Assembly (NCBI RefSeq): GCF_021730395.1
Contig: NC_069377.1
Span: forward strand, 45,400,501 to 45,464,500
DNA: 64,000 bases
Reading direction: 5' to 3'
Source of the DNA: Mercenaria mercenaria
Lineage: Eukaryota > Mollusca > Bivalvia > Venerida > Veneridae
Position numbers and translations under genes: made by a program. Position 1 is the stretch's first letter; the number at the start of each line of letters is the position of its first letter. The notes beneath the pieces are model-generated. The model did no database searches. It worked only from the letters and a program-made list of their open reading frames with translations, and had not been told where the DNA came from. Shown piece after piece: positions 1-13,100 of this stretch.

Positions 1-4
1 AATA

Positions 5-127
5 GCATTAGTCTTTTGATATAGACTATTGTCACCCGACGATATATACTCCTGGTATTTGGTCTGCATCAGAAAACTTCTATACATTAACAAATTATTC
101 CAATAGTCTATATCAAAAGACTAATGC
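5..127. repeat. Foldback element with perfect 27-bp arms
   Basis: Bases 5-31 and 101-127 are exact reverse complements (left arm begins GCATTAGTC and ends GACTATTG). The 69-base loop contains the TATTTGGTC motif that recurs through the next 2 kb. It is either a small inverted-repeat transposon or the edge of the palindromic array that follows. No target duplication could be defined because the left flank is only four bases. Confidence 0.75.
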
Positions 128-639
128 AAATCGCGAAAATGTTTATATCCGCTCTCATCCCTGCACAAATTTGTCAGATAAGCCCACTCTAGAAATATAT
201 CTGGATTTAATCCATTGACATACATGAATGCAGCTAATAATAAACGATCAAAATGTTTAACACCTATCTTCCAAAACAGTCTTCTTATAAGCTTTGGTCA
301 CTTTTTAGCATCTCCAATAACGTCTTGTATTATCATCCACTGTCTGTAAATTTTTCTTCTGTGATCGCGTGCTTCCATAGCTAACGGTCAATTGACCAGA
401 AATTGAAACTTGCAATCAAAATCCAGGCATATTAACATCTCTGTGAACTATGTTAATGGGTTCATCGAAGTACATGGTTATCTTTTGATCTGAACGGAAA
501 ATTATGGGTAAACATTGTCTGCAGTATGCCTGACCGGTGCTATACTTTAGGTATTTGGTCCGCTGTAAGTCTAGTTTCATAAAAAAATGTTTCGATGAAA
601 ACATATCTTCTTTCTAAAAATTCCACCCTAAGCCAGAAA

Positions 640-2002
640 CACCCAATTTTGCGGACCAAATAAGTTCGTCGTCGCTATATATACTCATGGTATTTGGTCC
701 GCATTAAAAAACTTATATATTAATGAATTATTTTAAGAATGTCACCCCCAAAAGACTACCGAGCCCCATTTTCTGAAAATATGCTCCCCCAAAGAAAACC
801 CTTTTCCCGGGGATACTTCCCCCTATAAGGCATTAGAATGAATCTATTGGAAAACAATTTCATCCCTCTATATATACTCCTGATATTTGGTCCGCATTAG
901 AAAACTTCTATATTAACGAATTATTTTAAGAATGTCACCCCCAAAAGACTACCGAGCCCCATTTTCTGAAAATATGCTCCCCCAAAGAAAACCCTTTTCC
1001 CGGGGATACTTCTCCCTATAAGGCATTAGAATGAATCTATTGGAAAACAATTTCGTCTCTCTATATATACTCCTGGTACTTGGTCCGCGGACCAAATAAA
1101 TTCTTCGTCGCTATATATACTCCTGGTATTTGGTCCGCATCTTAAAACTTCTATATTAACGAATTATTTTAAGAATGTCACCCCCAAAAGACTACCAAGC
1201 CCAATTTTCTGAAAATATGCTCCCCCAAAGAAAACCCTTTTCCCGGGAATACTTCCCCTTATAAGGCATTAGAATGAATCTATTGGAAAACAATTTTGTC
1301 TCTCTATATACTCCTGGTATTTGGTCCGCGGACCAAATAAATTCTTCCTCGCTTTATATACTCCTGGTATTTGGTCCGCATCTGAAAACTTCTATATTAA
1401 CGAATTATTTTAAGAATGTCACCCACAAAAAACTACCAAGCCCCATTTTCTGAAAATATGCTCCCCCAAAGAAAACCCTTTTCCCGGGGATACTTCCCCT
1501 TATAAGGCATTAGAATGAATCTATTGGAAAACAATTTCGTCTCTCTATATATACACCTGGTATTTGGTCCATGGACCAAATAAATTCTTCGTCGCTATAT
1601 ATATATATACTCCTGGTATTTGGTCAGCATCTGAAAACTTCTATATTAACGAATTATTTTAAGAATGTCACCCCCAAAAGACTACCAAGCCCCATTTTCT
1701 GAAAATATGCCCCCAAAGAAAACCCTTTTCCCGGGGATACTTCCCCTTATAAGGCATTAGAATGAATCTATTGGAAAACATTTTCGTCTCTATATATATA
1801 CTCCTGGTGTTTGGTCCGCACATGTATAATTTATTATGTGTATTCTATGCGACCTTACATGACCTCAACAGTGAATGGCCGATGGATACACTATAAATTT
1901 TTTTTAGAATGGCGGACGGATACACTATGATTTTTTTTTACAGAACTGAAGCTAAACATATCATTTAAATGTTGTGAAATTTATTTGGTCCGCGGACCAA
2001 AT
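640..2002. repeat. Tandem array of about 240-bp units bounded by TTTGGTCCGC palindromes
   Basis: Five units carry the same block (TTTTAAGAATGTCACCC followed by AAACCCTTTTCCCGG), starting near 731, 924, 1167, 1408 and 1657. The first spacing is 193 bp and the later ones 241-249 bp. Units are joined by the perfect 20-bp palindrome ATTTGGTCCGCGGACCAAAT (for example at 1319-1338 and 1983-2002). A short inner segment of about 50 bp has GCGGACCAAATA and TATTTGGTCCGC as its own inverted ends. This suggests head-to-tail copies of a small terminal-inverted-repeat element. No coding potential was seen. Confidence 0.8.
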
Positions 2003-3162
2003 AACAGGATAATGCCTAAATTTATACGGGAAAACCGAAGGTTTTTCCGTCTATAGATAATGTATACGTGTATATGTCAAAGTAAACCTATATACTGTTC
2101 AACTTGGGAATATGTTCTATACCTTCACTGTTTCGTTGTTGTTGTTTTTACCCATAATTCCCGGAACCGCTGCCGTGCAGTTTGCGCAATAAATAATTTT
2201 CAGGACGACATTTGATAAAATAAAATTGCTTATGAACGATCCGGCGCCACATTATCAAAACAAATTATTCTATCGAGTTGAAAATTCGCGGTATTAATGG
2301 AAATCGGTGTTATTCGGGTTTCTTCATGTAGCGAGTTTATGAATGACTCAAGCGGCCCGCTTTTTGTTTCCAATATTGAATAATAAAGTAGGGTACATTA
2401 CAGCAGTGTTTGAATAATAAAATCATCGTTAATTTATATTTTTAATGTAGAAAAGCCAATAATTTCAAAAATGTCAAAGTTAAACGAATTTAGACCCGCT
2501 GCCCTAACAAAAATCATTTATATACATTATTTTAACACCAAATGGCGTCACACTTCACCGTGGTACAGTGGTTAGCGTACATATTTTCCATGCGCGAGGT
2601 CCAAGTTCGAATCTCATCAGCTGCTTGAAATAATTTTTGTTTGCTTAGGCCCAAATTTTTTTTTTATTATTGATGTTTATCACAATTTTTGCAATTATTG
2701 GAACAGAAATCAATAATGTGTATAGTAATGTTTTGCCTGTAAATTTTGGTTAACTTTTCATTATTTGATCCAGAATGACTGTTGCAGCATTTTTGGGAAA
2801 GTTTCAATATAATGCTATGAGGAAAATTTTGTAAATGACAAAGTGGTCGAATTTATCAACGTACGTACAGTCCCCATTTTACATATCCCTTTCAGGCCCT
2901 AACTTCGTGTGAGTTTGCTTACTAAATACAAATTCGAATTATGTAAAGTTTTCAGCAAATGTTTAGCATTATTTTGATACCAACCATTGATAACAATTTG
3001 CAGAAATAAAAAAGTTACAGGTACAGGTCATTTTCTATCCGAGTTTATCATCAGTACCAGTATGGGTGCATTTTGGGACTAGATTATCTGTAACTCATGA
3101 ACACTATTTTCCATTGTCTGTCTAGTCTTTGACACATTTAAAGAAATGATTAGATCTACTAG
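2003..3162. other. Unassigned AT-rich DNA
   Basis: Apart from the tRNA-like element at 2554-2626, I see no open frame, exon or repeat that I can name. AT-rich simple stretches dominate. Confidence 0.5.
2554..2626 (+). repeat. tRNA-Gly-like SINE head or tRNA pseudogene
   Basis: The segment carries a good RNA polymerase III A box (TGGTACAGTGG) and a B-box-like block (AGTTCGAATCTC) at normal spacing, with a TTCC sequence where a glycine (UCC) anticodon would lie. The acceptor stem does not pair convincingly. It is therefore more likely a tRNA-derived SINE head or a decayed tRNA copy than a working tRNA gene. Confidence 0.5.
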
Positions 3163-4250
3163 AAGGTCGCAGTTGAAGGTCACCTGTCCAGCGAACTTCC
3201 GGTCCTGTCTGGAGTTCCACAGGGGTCTGTCCTTGGGCCTTGCCTTTTCCTTGTATACATTAACGACCTGCCTGACTCAGTCAAATGTAAAACCCGTATG
3301 TTTGCAGATGACACCATCGTTTACCTCACTGTCAAATCAAATAATGATAGCATAGCCCTTCAAGAAGATCTCCATAAATTAGAAACATGGGAAAGAGTCT
3401 GGCAAATGGAATTTAACCCCGACAAATGTGAAGTCCTTAGAGTAAGTAGGAAGAGAAATCCCTTTATATATCCCTACAGGTTACACAATACAGAGTTAAA
3501 GTCCACCTCATCAGCTAAATACCTAGGAATAACTATCTCCAATGATTTGAACTGGTCACAACACATAGAAAACATAACTTCTAAGGCAACCTCTTCCCTT
3601 CGATTTATTCAGAGAAATGTCAAGACAGATAACATAAAGGTCAAAGAAGCTGCATACACCACCTATGTCTGCCCCCAGCTAGAATTCTGTTCAACTGTGT
3701 GGCATCCCTGGCAGAAAACCCTCACCCATAAACTTGAACGAGTCCAAAGGTCAGCAGCTAGGTATGTTATGAATGATTACAACTATACAAGCAGTGTAAC
3801 TGAAATGTTGAAATCCTTAGAATGGAAAACTCTCCAGTACCGTAGGTTAAACTGTTCATTACTTTTGTTTTACAAAGTAAGGACCCAGACCGTTGCTATT
3901 GACCAAGGTTACTTGTCCCCCATTAGAAACCTGAACTACTTGATCCCTTATTCCAGCACTCAATACTTTGCTAACTCTTATTTCCCTAGAACCATCCGTC
4001 TCTGGAACTCCCTCCCCACATCAGTCAAAGCTAGCCCCAGCCTCAGTATCTTTACAGAGAGGCTGGCGGCGGTCACTATGTAATTCTTCCATTCTGTCCT
4101 ATTTTAACTGTAGCATACTGTCCTTTTATCTTTTACTTTTAATACTGTAACATACTAAATTTCTTTAACAACTGTTTCTCTGACAGCGCTGACCAGTCAT
4201 AATCGGAAATCGATTGTTGGTTGTAACGATGTAGATGTAGATGTACGTTC
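3163..4250 (+). mobile_element. 5'-truncated LINE (CR1/Jockey-like), reverse-transcriptase C-terminal half
   Basis: One open frame runs from about 3163 to 4083 and ends in a stop. Before the first ATG (3298) it already encodes LSGVPQGSVLGP and YINDLPDS, the conserved block just upstream of the RT catalytic box. FADD, the catalytic motif, lies at 3301-3312. The later thumb/connection region follows the usual order: KYLGITISNDLNWSQHI, then SKATSSLRFIQRN, then ERVQRSAARYV, then RTIRLWNSLP. The start is truncated and no endonuclease domain is present. The untranslated tail ends at 4228-4247 in a short GTAGAT repeat, as LINEs of the CR1/L2 group end in short microsatellites. The exact clade cannot be fixed by eye. 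Confidence 0.85.
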
Positions 4251-6108
4251 ATTTAAACAAAACATTTTAAAACATTTTCCTTTGTTAATTTTTATAACAA
4301 GAGCAAAACCATCAGGCTTTCTGTCAAAACTGAAAATATCAGATAGAACAATTTATGCAGAAAAAAAGAAAGAATCCGTACGACTAGGTTTTCCCGTCAG
4401 ATAGGCAGCGACTAATTTCATATAAGATTATCTATAAATTTACAGATAATCTTTAAATTGATTTAGTAGAATCTATCACTTTCTTAGACCTGTTATTGGT
4501 AGCTAGATACAGTAGTCCAAATAATTGTACTCGAGAGTTGAATATCATTATATTATTTTGACTTGTCGATATCCGCCTCCGAGTACAAACCAGAAAAGGT
4601 AAAGAATGTGGTAGCACTGTCCTCTTCTTTGCGTAAGTAACACCCAATGGAATCCGTTGGGCAGGAATTATGTTATGATAATGCAACGGATAAAAAAAAG
4701 AAATACATACATAGAAAGCCTGTAATTTTTCTTTTTCAATGATGTATATATTACCGAGATTTCTTGAGAAAAATTCAAACTATGGCAGTTAAAAAAATGC
4801 CAAGGTTTAACACGAGTGTACTACATATCGGAAAATGGCCGATCACCGGTAAACACATTACTACACGAAGCGTTTTCATTGGTCACGCCTCCGACGGCCA
4901 TTACATGAAGACGATTGAAACGTTAGAGGTTTAAATTTTTTACAACAGAAATTCTTGATAAATATGTCCTGTTCTTATGTTTTTTATTTACTATTTATGA
5001 TTTAAAACAACAGGTAAGCAGTTAGGGCTAAAGAAAAATCGTGAATACTGATAAATCGTAATTTCAATTGTCCACAGTTTCCACCACAGTTTTGATTGTT
5101 TCTGGTTGAGACCTCTTGGTAGACAACGTAAAATATCAAAATGTAAAATCGGTCTGCCCGAGGTCTCATTATTTAGACTACTAGATACAGGTACCCACTT
5201 ACTGTAGCATAGTTTTCTGCATTTGCTTTGATATATCAACGGCAGATCTTTGTGACGTGTCCTTTAATTGCTTATTGTTTAAAATCCTCAAGTTCACTTC
5301 GTCTGTCATTTTGTTGGTTCTCTTTAATCTCCAATAACCCGTCGAATCAGGAAACGTATCAAAATCCGTCAAATTGGAATTGCGAAATCTTCGAAAACAA
5401 TGTCAGCATGAATTTTTTTCAGAAAACATATCTAAATCAAACATTTATACTCTGCCAATAAACATGTTTTTAATATAGGTAGTCGCTAAAATAAATTTCA
5501 CTTAAAATGTACAAACAGATTAATATGAATGTCAGAAATTACTGTACGTTGACACGACTTCCAAAGCTAGCAAGTTAGACATCTATTTTCCATATTGTAC
5601 CGTACTTTGCCGTACATTTTGTAAGTGTTTAAAACGAAAGATCCTTACATGATATTTATATATACGTCCTTGCATAAATAATTGGAGACATTCTTGTTAA
5701 GTTCTTTCTCGCCTTCATACATACATGAACAGGATTGGTAATAAATCAACGCTTGCATAAATTTGTCATATGTTTTCGCGATGGTTGATCAGGAGGATTT
5801 TTTCGATGTAGGGTACGAAGGTCAGTGTATATAGTCCGTGTTAATGTGACAGAACCTTGCACATCATATTTTAACCAAACCAGTGTCTTAGACAAGCTCA
5901 CTGTCACCGAGTGGCTGCTTTTTAATTTCTGACATTTGCATCCACCCTGCTTTACAATTTGACCTGTCATAATATAAAACAAATTGTATGTGTCAAATTT
6001 GTTCGACTAACCAGTGCCTCACAAAAATTATTGATTGTATGTTATAGTTTTCTTTTACAGAATGTCTGGTAAAACATTGATGGATTTAGTGTCATTGCGT
6101 AAAAACAT
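4251..6108. other. Unassigned region upstream of TBC1D7
   Basis: No exon or repeat was recognised. Short open frames on both strands here look like chance. A non-coding first exon of TBC1D7 could lie here, because its start codon sits in an exon with a splice acceptor at about 7118, but I cannot place it. Confidence 0.4.
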
Positions 6109-6145
6109 GTAGCAGTGTGTATATAATTAGTCTATGATATTGATT

Positions 6146-6217
6146 GTCCGATTAGCTCAGTTGGTAGAGCATCTGACTTGCAAGCAGAATGTCGCAGGTT
6201 CGAGTCCTGTATCGGGC
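6146..6217 (+). tRNA. tRNA-like sequence, anticodon UGC; SINE head or tRNA-Ala pseudogene
   Basis: It folds as a canonical 72-nt cloverleaf: acceptor GTCCGAT/ATCGGGC, D arm GCTC..GAGC, anticodon loop CTTGCAA, T arm GCAGG/CCTGT around TTCGAGT. The anticodon would be UGC (Ala), but the acceptor lacks the G3:U70 pair that marks tRNA-Ala, and pair 31-39 is A-G. The following GCACATTTTCC is shared with the elements at 25748 and 52739, which suggests a dispersed tRNA-derived family rather than a working tRNA. Confidence 0.4.
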
Positions 6218-6389
6218 TGCACATTTTCCGCTCCTATTACATTGGTGCCATGAGTGTGGTGGCTAACCTTGGAATCCTAGAGCTAGGATGAAGCAGTGGC
6301 TGGGTTAGTCAAAAGAATCCGAGGAAAAAAAGGAGGGAGGAATGTAGCAGTGTATATATAATGTATATAATTAGTCTGTGATATCGATT

Positions 6390-6461
6390 GTACGATTAGC
6401 TCAGTTGGTAGAGCATCTGAGTTGCAAGCAGAAGGTCGCAGGTTCGAGTCCTGTATCGGGC
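6390..6461 (+). tRNA. Second tRNA-like copy, anticodon UGC
   Basis: It is a duplicate of the copy at 6146, with acceptor GTACGAT in place of GTCCGAT, which makes an A-G mismatch with the unchanged 3' strand. The anticodon loop is GTTGCAA. The acceptor mismatch makes this copy less likely to be functional. The downstream GCACATTTTCCGCTCC is identical to the first copy. Confidence 0.35.
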
Positions 6462-7158
6462 TGCACATTTTCCGCTCCTATGTAACACATAAAAAGCCAT
6501 TTTTACGCAAGTTTTAAACATCAGCAGGTACAATGCAAGTGTAAAAGATCAGATTGAAAATACATCATCCATCCATAGCGTAATTCAAGTTGCCTGATTT
6601 TTTTTTTATCCACACACTAAATTTAATGAGTAATCACCGCAATTTGGACTGTTGACCATTTGCAAAGGTGTCAAAACCAGTTATATTTACATATTAACAG
6701 TTAAACTTAAGCACTGCCTAATTCAGGCACTTTTGAGATTTTTGTTAGATATTATCTGTGAAAGCGAATAAAATTATTCATAAAACTAGACGTGATTGTA
6801 TTCAGGCAATCAGCAGCAGGGCTGGGGTTATGTCTTTGACACTTCCTGTTTAATTGTCAACATATGTGCGAGTGCATAATTTGCTACACAATTATTTGGT
6901 CTCCTTTGCAAAAGAACAACTTGTTAACTGCTAATTATTTATAAATATCAAAACTGACCAGTGTGTACTCACAGTATAGTAAGATGAACAAACAGTCTTC
7001 ATAAGTGAAAACAGTTGTTAGTGAAAACAAAAAAAAAATGACTGGTGCTAACTTTCAAATTGAAAGTAGTAATTTGATTAAATGTACAATAAAGTTATTT
7101 GTTTATTTTTCATTTCAGAGACATTTAACAAAAAAGTTCCAAAGCAGAAACTGCCTGA

Positions 7159-10100
7159 ATGGCCGATGAAAGAAATTTTCGGAGCTACTACTATGAAAAA
7201 GTCGGATTCCGTGCAGTAGAAGAGAAAAAATCAATTGAATTACTCCTGAAAGACAAACCACTTGATGTTGAAAAGCTAAGGCAGTACTGTCTACGTTTTC
7301 CAGTGTCTGCTCGATATAGGGTCTATCTGTGGAAAATCATTCTAGGTATAGCCAAATTGATTTATGTTTTACAGACAAAATGGTCATGCAACTCTTGACA
7401 TGAACTATATAGGTTTAAATTATTTTCTTTGGCTTGAAACAGGGACTGCCACGGCCAATTGGTTAAGTATGCTGACTTTGAATTACTCACCTATCACCGC
7501 TATGTCTTTGAAACCTTGCTTGGTGTTAGAATATCTTTCATATTAGGAAGATGTCCAGCTGCCATGCTGAAGGTCAGTGGTTCTACCAAGGTACCACCCT
7601 GTGCCGAAATAATGCTCGGAGGGGCACCTGCAGTCTTCCTCCACCACGAAAAGGTGGAGAGTCTCCATGTGTTCTAAAATTGTGTTGGTGTGACCTTGAA
7701 CACATAAAAAATTTACTTGAAATGACTTTCATTGTTAACCCTTACCATGCTGGACACGATTGATTGTGCCTTTGCGACCAGTGTAAATCATGATCAGCCT
7801 GCACATCCCTGCACAACCATGCAGTCTGATTATGATCTGCACTGTTCGCTATTCAGCTAGTATCTTTTTGGTAAACAACCTTGTTAACAGTTAATGGTAC
7901 TGTCCAAATTGGAAGATGGACAAGTTCATAATAGAAATTTAGCAGGGTAAGGGTTAAGAATATGCTTAAGCATTTCAGTGTACTATGATTATCATTACAG
8001 GTATTTTACCAGCCAATCAAGACTCACATGATTTTGTTTTGAAGAATAGAACAGAACAGTACAACCATCTACGTCATGCCCTTGATGTAATGAGAAAAGT
8101 GGACAACACAACACCGCATACTGTTATCTTCCTTAAAATGTTTCTAATTGAAGAAGGACTGCTTCCATTCAATGATAATGACTTGGTGAGATATTATTAT
8201 CAGTATATGAATTTAGGTATATATTTCGAGCTATAGGCTTACAGGTGAGTGGTTGTGACGTTCCATGTTCAGTTCCTCCTTTATAATGTTAGTTTTAGAT
8301 TCAAATGGCTTGTTTGAACAATCCGCACTGATTTATGTAGTGGCACAAAGTCATTAGAAAACAAAGAAATCTAATATGTAATATTTGCTAGTGGCTATTC
8401 TGCAGGTAAGCAAAATTGGGCCACCTGTTAGATATGTTGTGTTTGGGAATTTACTCCTATATTCCTGTCAAAATGTAAATAAAAATTCTTGTTTTCTGAA
8501 AGCACCAGCATCAGATACCAGATTGATTTCTCAACATGGAAATAACACACAGTAACAAAAAGCTTTTACTTGAGGTATATTTGTCCTGATGCATTTTATT
8601 TTCAGGAATTGCTTTCATAAGTTTTACATGCTCTTGTAAGTATTGTTTTCAATATTCTAAAGGATATTGAAATGTTAAATATGAAAAATATGTTTTTCAG
8701 CAATGTAAATCTAAATTCAGGAAGTAAAAAACATAAACACTGAAAATTATCATATGAGCCGCGCCATGGGAAAACCAACATAGTGGGTGTGCGACCAGCA
8801 TGGATCCAGACCAGCCTGTGCATCCGCGCAGTCTGGTCAGGCTCCATGCTGTTCGCTTTTAAAGCCTACTGGAATTGGAGAAACTATTAGCGACCAGCAT
8901 GGATCCTGACCAGACTGCGCGGATGCGCAGGCTGGTCTGGATCCATGCTGGTCGCAAACCCACTATGTTGGTTTTCCCATGGCACGGCTCATATGTAGGC
9001 CTTATTATAAGTTCACTAATGTCAGCAGGGTTTTACTGGACACAGGATCCTGCATCCATATTTGCATAAATTTCATTCTGTATGTGGAGATTCTTTCCAC
9101 TTGGGTCTGCTTGAACGTAGCTTCTTTATCTTTCATAAATGTTTTTTACCACATCAAATTTTAGTAGTTTATTTATACCAATAAATGCGCTGCGCTTCAA
9201 TTATTGACCAAATGTAATGCTCCTAAGTGATTAAACGCTGTCTTTGGAACACTCAGAAATTATCAAAAGTTATTGTTTTAAAGCTGGGTGTTTTTAGTAA
9301 GCTTTTTTAGCAATAAGATCAATCAGGATGATAAATTTCCGGATTCTGCAGCCTCTGAGTGCAAAACTTCATCCTCGTCAGACTAAAGGCCTGCATCAGA
9401 ATGTGAGCATTGCTTTTGACCTATTTGACTCCAGAATTAGAAATCGTTATGGTATGAAAAAGATTGTATGTTCTTCGACATTTGCATTTCTGCTAAGAAT
9501 TTTAGCAAGCCGTTCTCTGAAGGCTGCACAAATAACAGTGTGAGAAAACCACAGTTCAGTTTTGAGGTCAGCGATGTTTTTTTACTTTCAATGATGGAAT
9601 GGTCCGTTATTTAGGTAATGTTTACAATCAGTATGATTCAGTAAGATACATTTGGGATAATAATTAATTCTAGCATCACAGTAATGTACTGCCTCAATAG
9701 TCGTGACAGTAAAGGTAAATATTAGCAATATTATGTTATTTTGTGAGTATGGGTTTGATATCAGTCATAGTCGCAAATACTTAATTTAGTAATTTATTCT
9801 GTGAATATTCACTTTTAACATAGCGTTGTGTAAACCCATATATTCTCACAAGAGATATAAATGAAATGAAATATTATGGAAGTTAGTCTGTTGTATATTG
9901 TAATATGAGCCACATCATAAGAAAACCAACATAGTGCATTTGCGACCAGCATGGATCCAGACCAGCCTGTGCATCCATGCAGTCTGGTCACAGTGGTCAG
10001 GATCCATGCTGTTTGCTTTCAAAGCCTATTTCAATTAGAGGAACCATTAGCGAACAGCATGGATCCTGACCTGACTGTGCAGATGCGCAGGCTGGTCTGG

Positions 10101-13100
10101 ATCCATGCTGGTCGCAAATGCACTATGTTAGTTTTCTCACGGTGCGGCTCAATTATGTTTTATCAAATAAATTTAAAATATTTTATAGAATGCATAGTCA
10201 GTGTGGTATACATGTGCAAATAAAATACGTTATAACTGTATCTAAATCTTGATTAGAAAAGTTTCTACCATGGAGTCTGTCTCCAGGAATCCACTGACAT
10301 TGCTGGCGTAACTACAGATACCGCTAATAAAGCATCATGAATATCATTTTGCATTAAAATGAAATTTGCTTGTACATGACAATAATAATGAAAAATATGA
10401 TTACAAAATAACATTAAAATTATGAAATGAATATAGTTACCAGGGGCGCCAAATTCAGTTGTCCGTATAGCCCAGTTGTCCCAAAGCTTGTATGGACAAA
10501 TGAAAATTGACCAGAATTTACTATGTAACTATCATACGGACAAGTAAAAAATATCAAATGACAAAAACGGACAAGCAAGTCAAAATCAGATTTCGCCTCC
10601 CCTGGTTACATGTCAAAATGTTTCACTGAAGAAAAAAGACTCGGAGTATTGAACCCAAGCTGCCTGTGTGACAGGCCATCATGCAACCACTACACAATTC
10701 AGAGCAGTCATAATAAGCAGTCTAAATAAGACAAAAATGCAAATCATGCTGATTTCCCTAATCTATAAATTCAAGTCTATAAATTCAACTTCCAAACGTC
10801 AAAATCAAACTACCAGTATACACATGAACAGTGTTGATGTTTGCAAAGGACATTATGATGATATGGTTGAAAAATTTACAAAATTGGTTTACATGATGGA
10901 TTTGTGACCCTAAAATTTATGGTCGTACCCCCATTTCTTGGCATATACATCCACTGCATACATACATTTAGCTCCTTTTCCTATTTTGCAGCTTTCCAAC
11001 CCAGAATATGAAGCATATGTACACATAGCAAAGGCAATATTAGGTATGGTAGAAAACCAGGTTGATGCGTACTGGATTACAAATAGATTCTACAGAACGT
11101 TCAGGAAAAATTACAAGGAGTGTATTCCAATACTGGTTAGTACAGGATTAATAAAGAGATGGCGATTTCCCACTTGTACACCCAGCCACTTTAAAAACAC
11201 TATACTTTGTGACATTCTGGCCAATTCTATTTTGAATTTTTTTAAGCAATACTTTTGATAACAAAAAAGCATAAACCTGTTATAAAGTATAATTTCTTAT
11301 GTTTTATTTTGAAATCAGTCGTGCATGAAAATAGAGTAAATAATTTAACGCTTATTTCATAATTTGTAGTCGGCGATAAATTTGATGGTATGTTATGAAA
11401 ATTCAGAACATGGTAATTTAAAGCACATTCAGATGTACAGGTTCATGAAACACTTGTGCATCTTATTTTTCCATTAAAACATGTCATTTACATGTACATG
11501 TAGGTAGCAGATCAGTTTATTTATTGAATTTTTTTAGCTCACGTTTACTCTTAAATGTCAAGAGTTACAAATACATGTCCCTATACATTTATTTAGGGCT
11601 CAGCGTCATGGTTTATTACAGTGTATTGAAGATATGTCAATGAGTATTGATACAGAATCTTTTGATATAGATACTGTCAAATATAGGAAATGAAGCCAAA
11701 ATAGCAAATATAAATGAAAGCAGATTCTTTTAAAAATTCAAGCTAAAATGAATATAACTTAAGACTAAATTACAGACTTAAAACTTAAATAATTGAGCTG
11801 CACCATGAGAAAACCAACATAGTGCATTTGCGACCAGCATGGATCCAGACCAGCCTGCACATCCGCGCAGTCTGGTCTGGATCCATGCTGTTTGCTAACA
11901 GTTTCTCTAATTGCAATAGGCTTTGAAGCGAACAGCATGGATCATGACCAGATTGTGCGGATGCGCAGGCTGGTCTGGATCCATGCTGGTCGCAAAGCAC
12001 TATGTTGGTTTTCTCATGATGCAGCTCAAATATAGACTAAGGCTCGACAAATCCATGCATTCGCTTGTAAAGTAGAAATTGTCTAAGGTAAAGTGAAACT
12101 TGCTGTAGTACTCTTCCATCAGAACAAATGAGATTTTTTACTAAAAATATATTAAATCCAATTAAAACCGATCCGTGCAGAAGTGAGATATCTAAAGGAT
12201 CTGTTGTTGTTTGCAACTCTAAAATCCTTCCCGCTACATGAACTTTTAGCTAGACACTCTATAGCCAAGAACAAGATTCTGGTATCTACCATTTTTAATA
12301 AACTTTGAAATGGATGCTTCTGTAAAAATCAAGTAGCAGGACAAGTTCAAATTGTAGATGAGTGAAAATTCTAGGCACTCGTCCAGCAGCACAAGTTACT
12401 TTCAAAGAATTTGTTGAGCCCTGTGGACTTGGGTTAATATTGAGTGATTGTATTAAATTGGATTAAGAGGCTGTTACTTACATTTTGTCTGATGTAAACA
12501 CTTTATTGACAAGAAGTTCTATGACTTGTAGGTAGAGAAGGTGAAAGCATCGCTGAAGAAGGAAGATGGAAACCAGAAATTGATAGCTCACTTTGACAAG
12601 CATGATATGTGGAAAGCATTACCTCTTAAAGAATGGTTAAATTGTGGATTTGCTTCTATTTTACCTGAGTCATCTTTTGAAAGGTGCTTTAAAATATTGA
12701 AAATCAATACAATGTACTGCTTCTATTTTACCGGAGTCATCTTTTGAAAGGTACTTTAAAATATTGAAAATCAATACAGTGTACAGGTAGTTGCATTTCC
12801 TTACTACAATGTAATCAAATGCTTGTTGCTCGATCTAAAGGTTTGTTTGACTATATATACCTTAATTTATTATTATTATTAATATTATACCAGATTTATA
12901 TAGCGCCCTTTTCATGATAAACATGTTCAAAGGTGCTTTACATATAGCAAACGCAGCCCTGGGTGTGAAATTCATCTTCTGCTAATACAGACACAGAGCG
13001 ATCTTACCAGAGGGACAGAGTGAGATAATGTCCAAAGCACAGATAGAAATCCTTTGTAGATACAGGCCTGTCCGGTTGACTTAGCCTAGCTCTTTGCAAA

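Larger units (their letters stand above)
6109..6485 (+). repeat. Tandem duplication (244-bp spacing) carrying two tRNA-like genes
   Basis: A block beginning GTAGCAGTGT and ending GCACATTTTCCGCTCCTAT occurs twice, starting at 6109 and 6344. Each copy contains one 72-nt tRNA-like sequence, and the two tRNA-like starts are 244 bp apart. The copies differ by a few substitutions and a small insertion before the second tRNA-like unit. About 100 bp of non-repeated sequence separates them. Confidence 0.8.
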
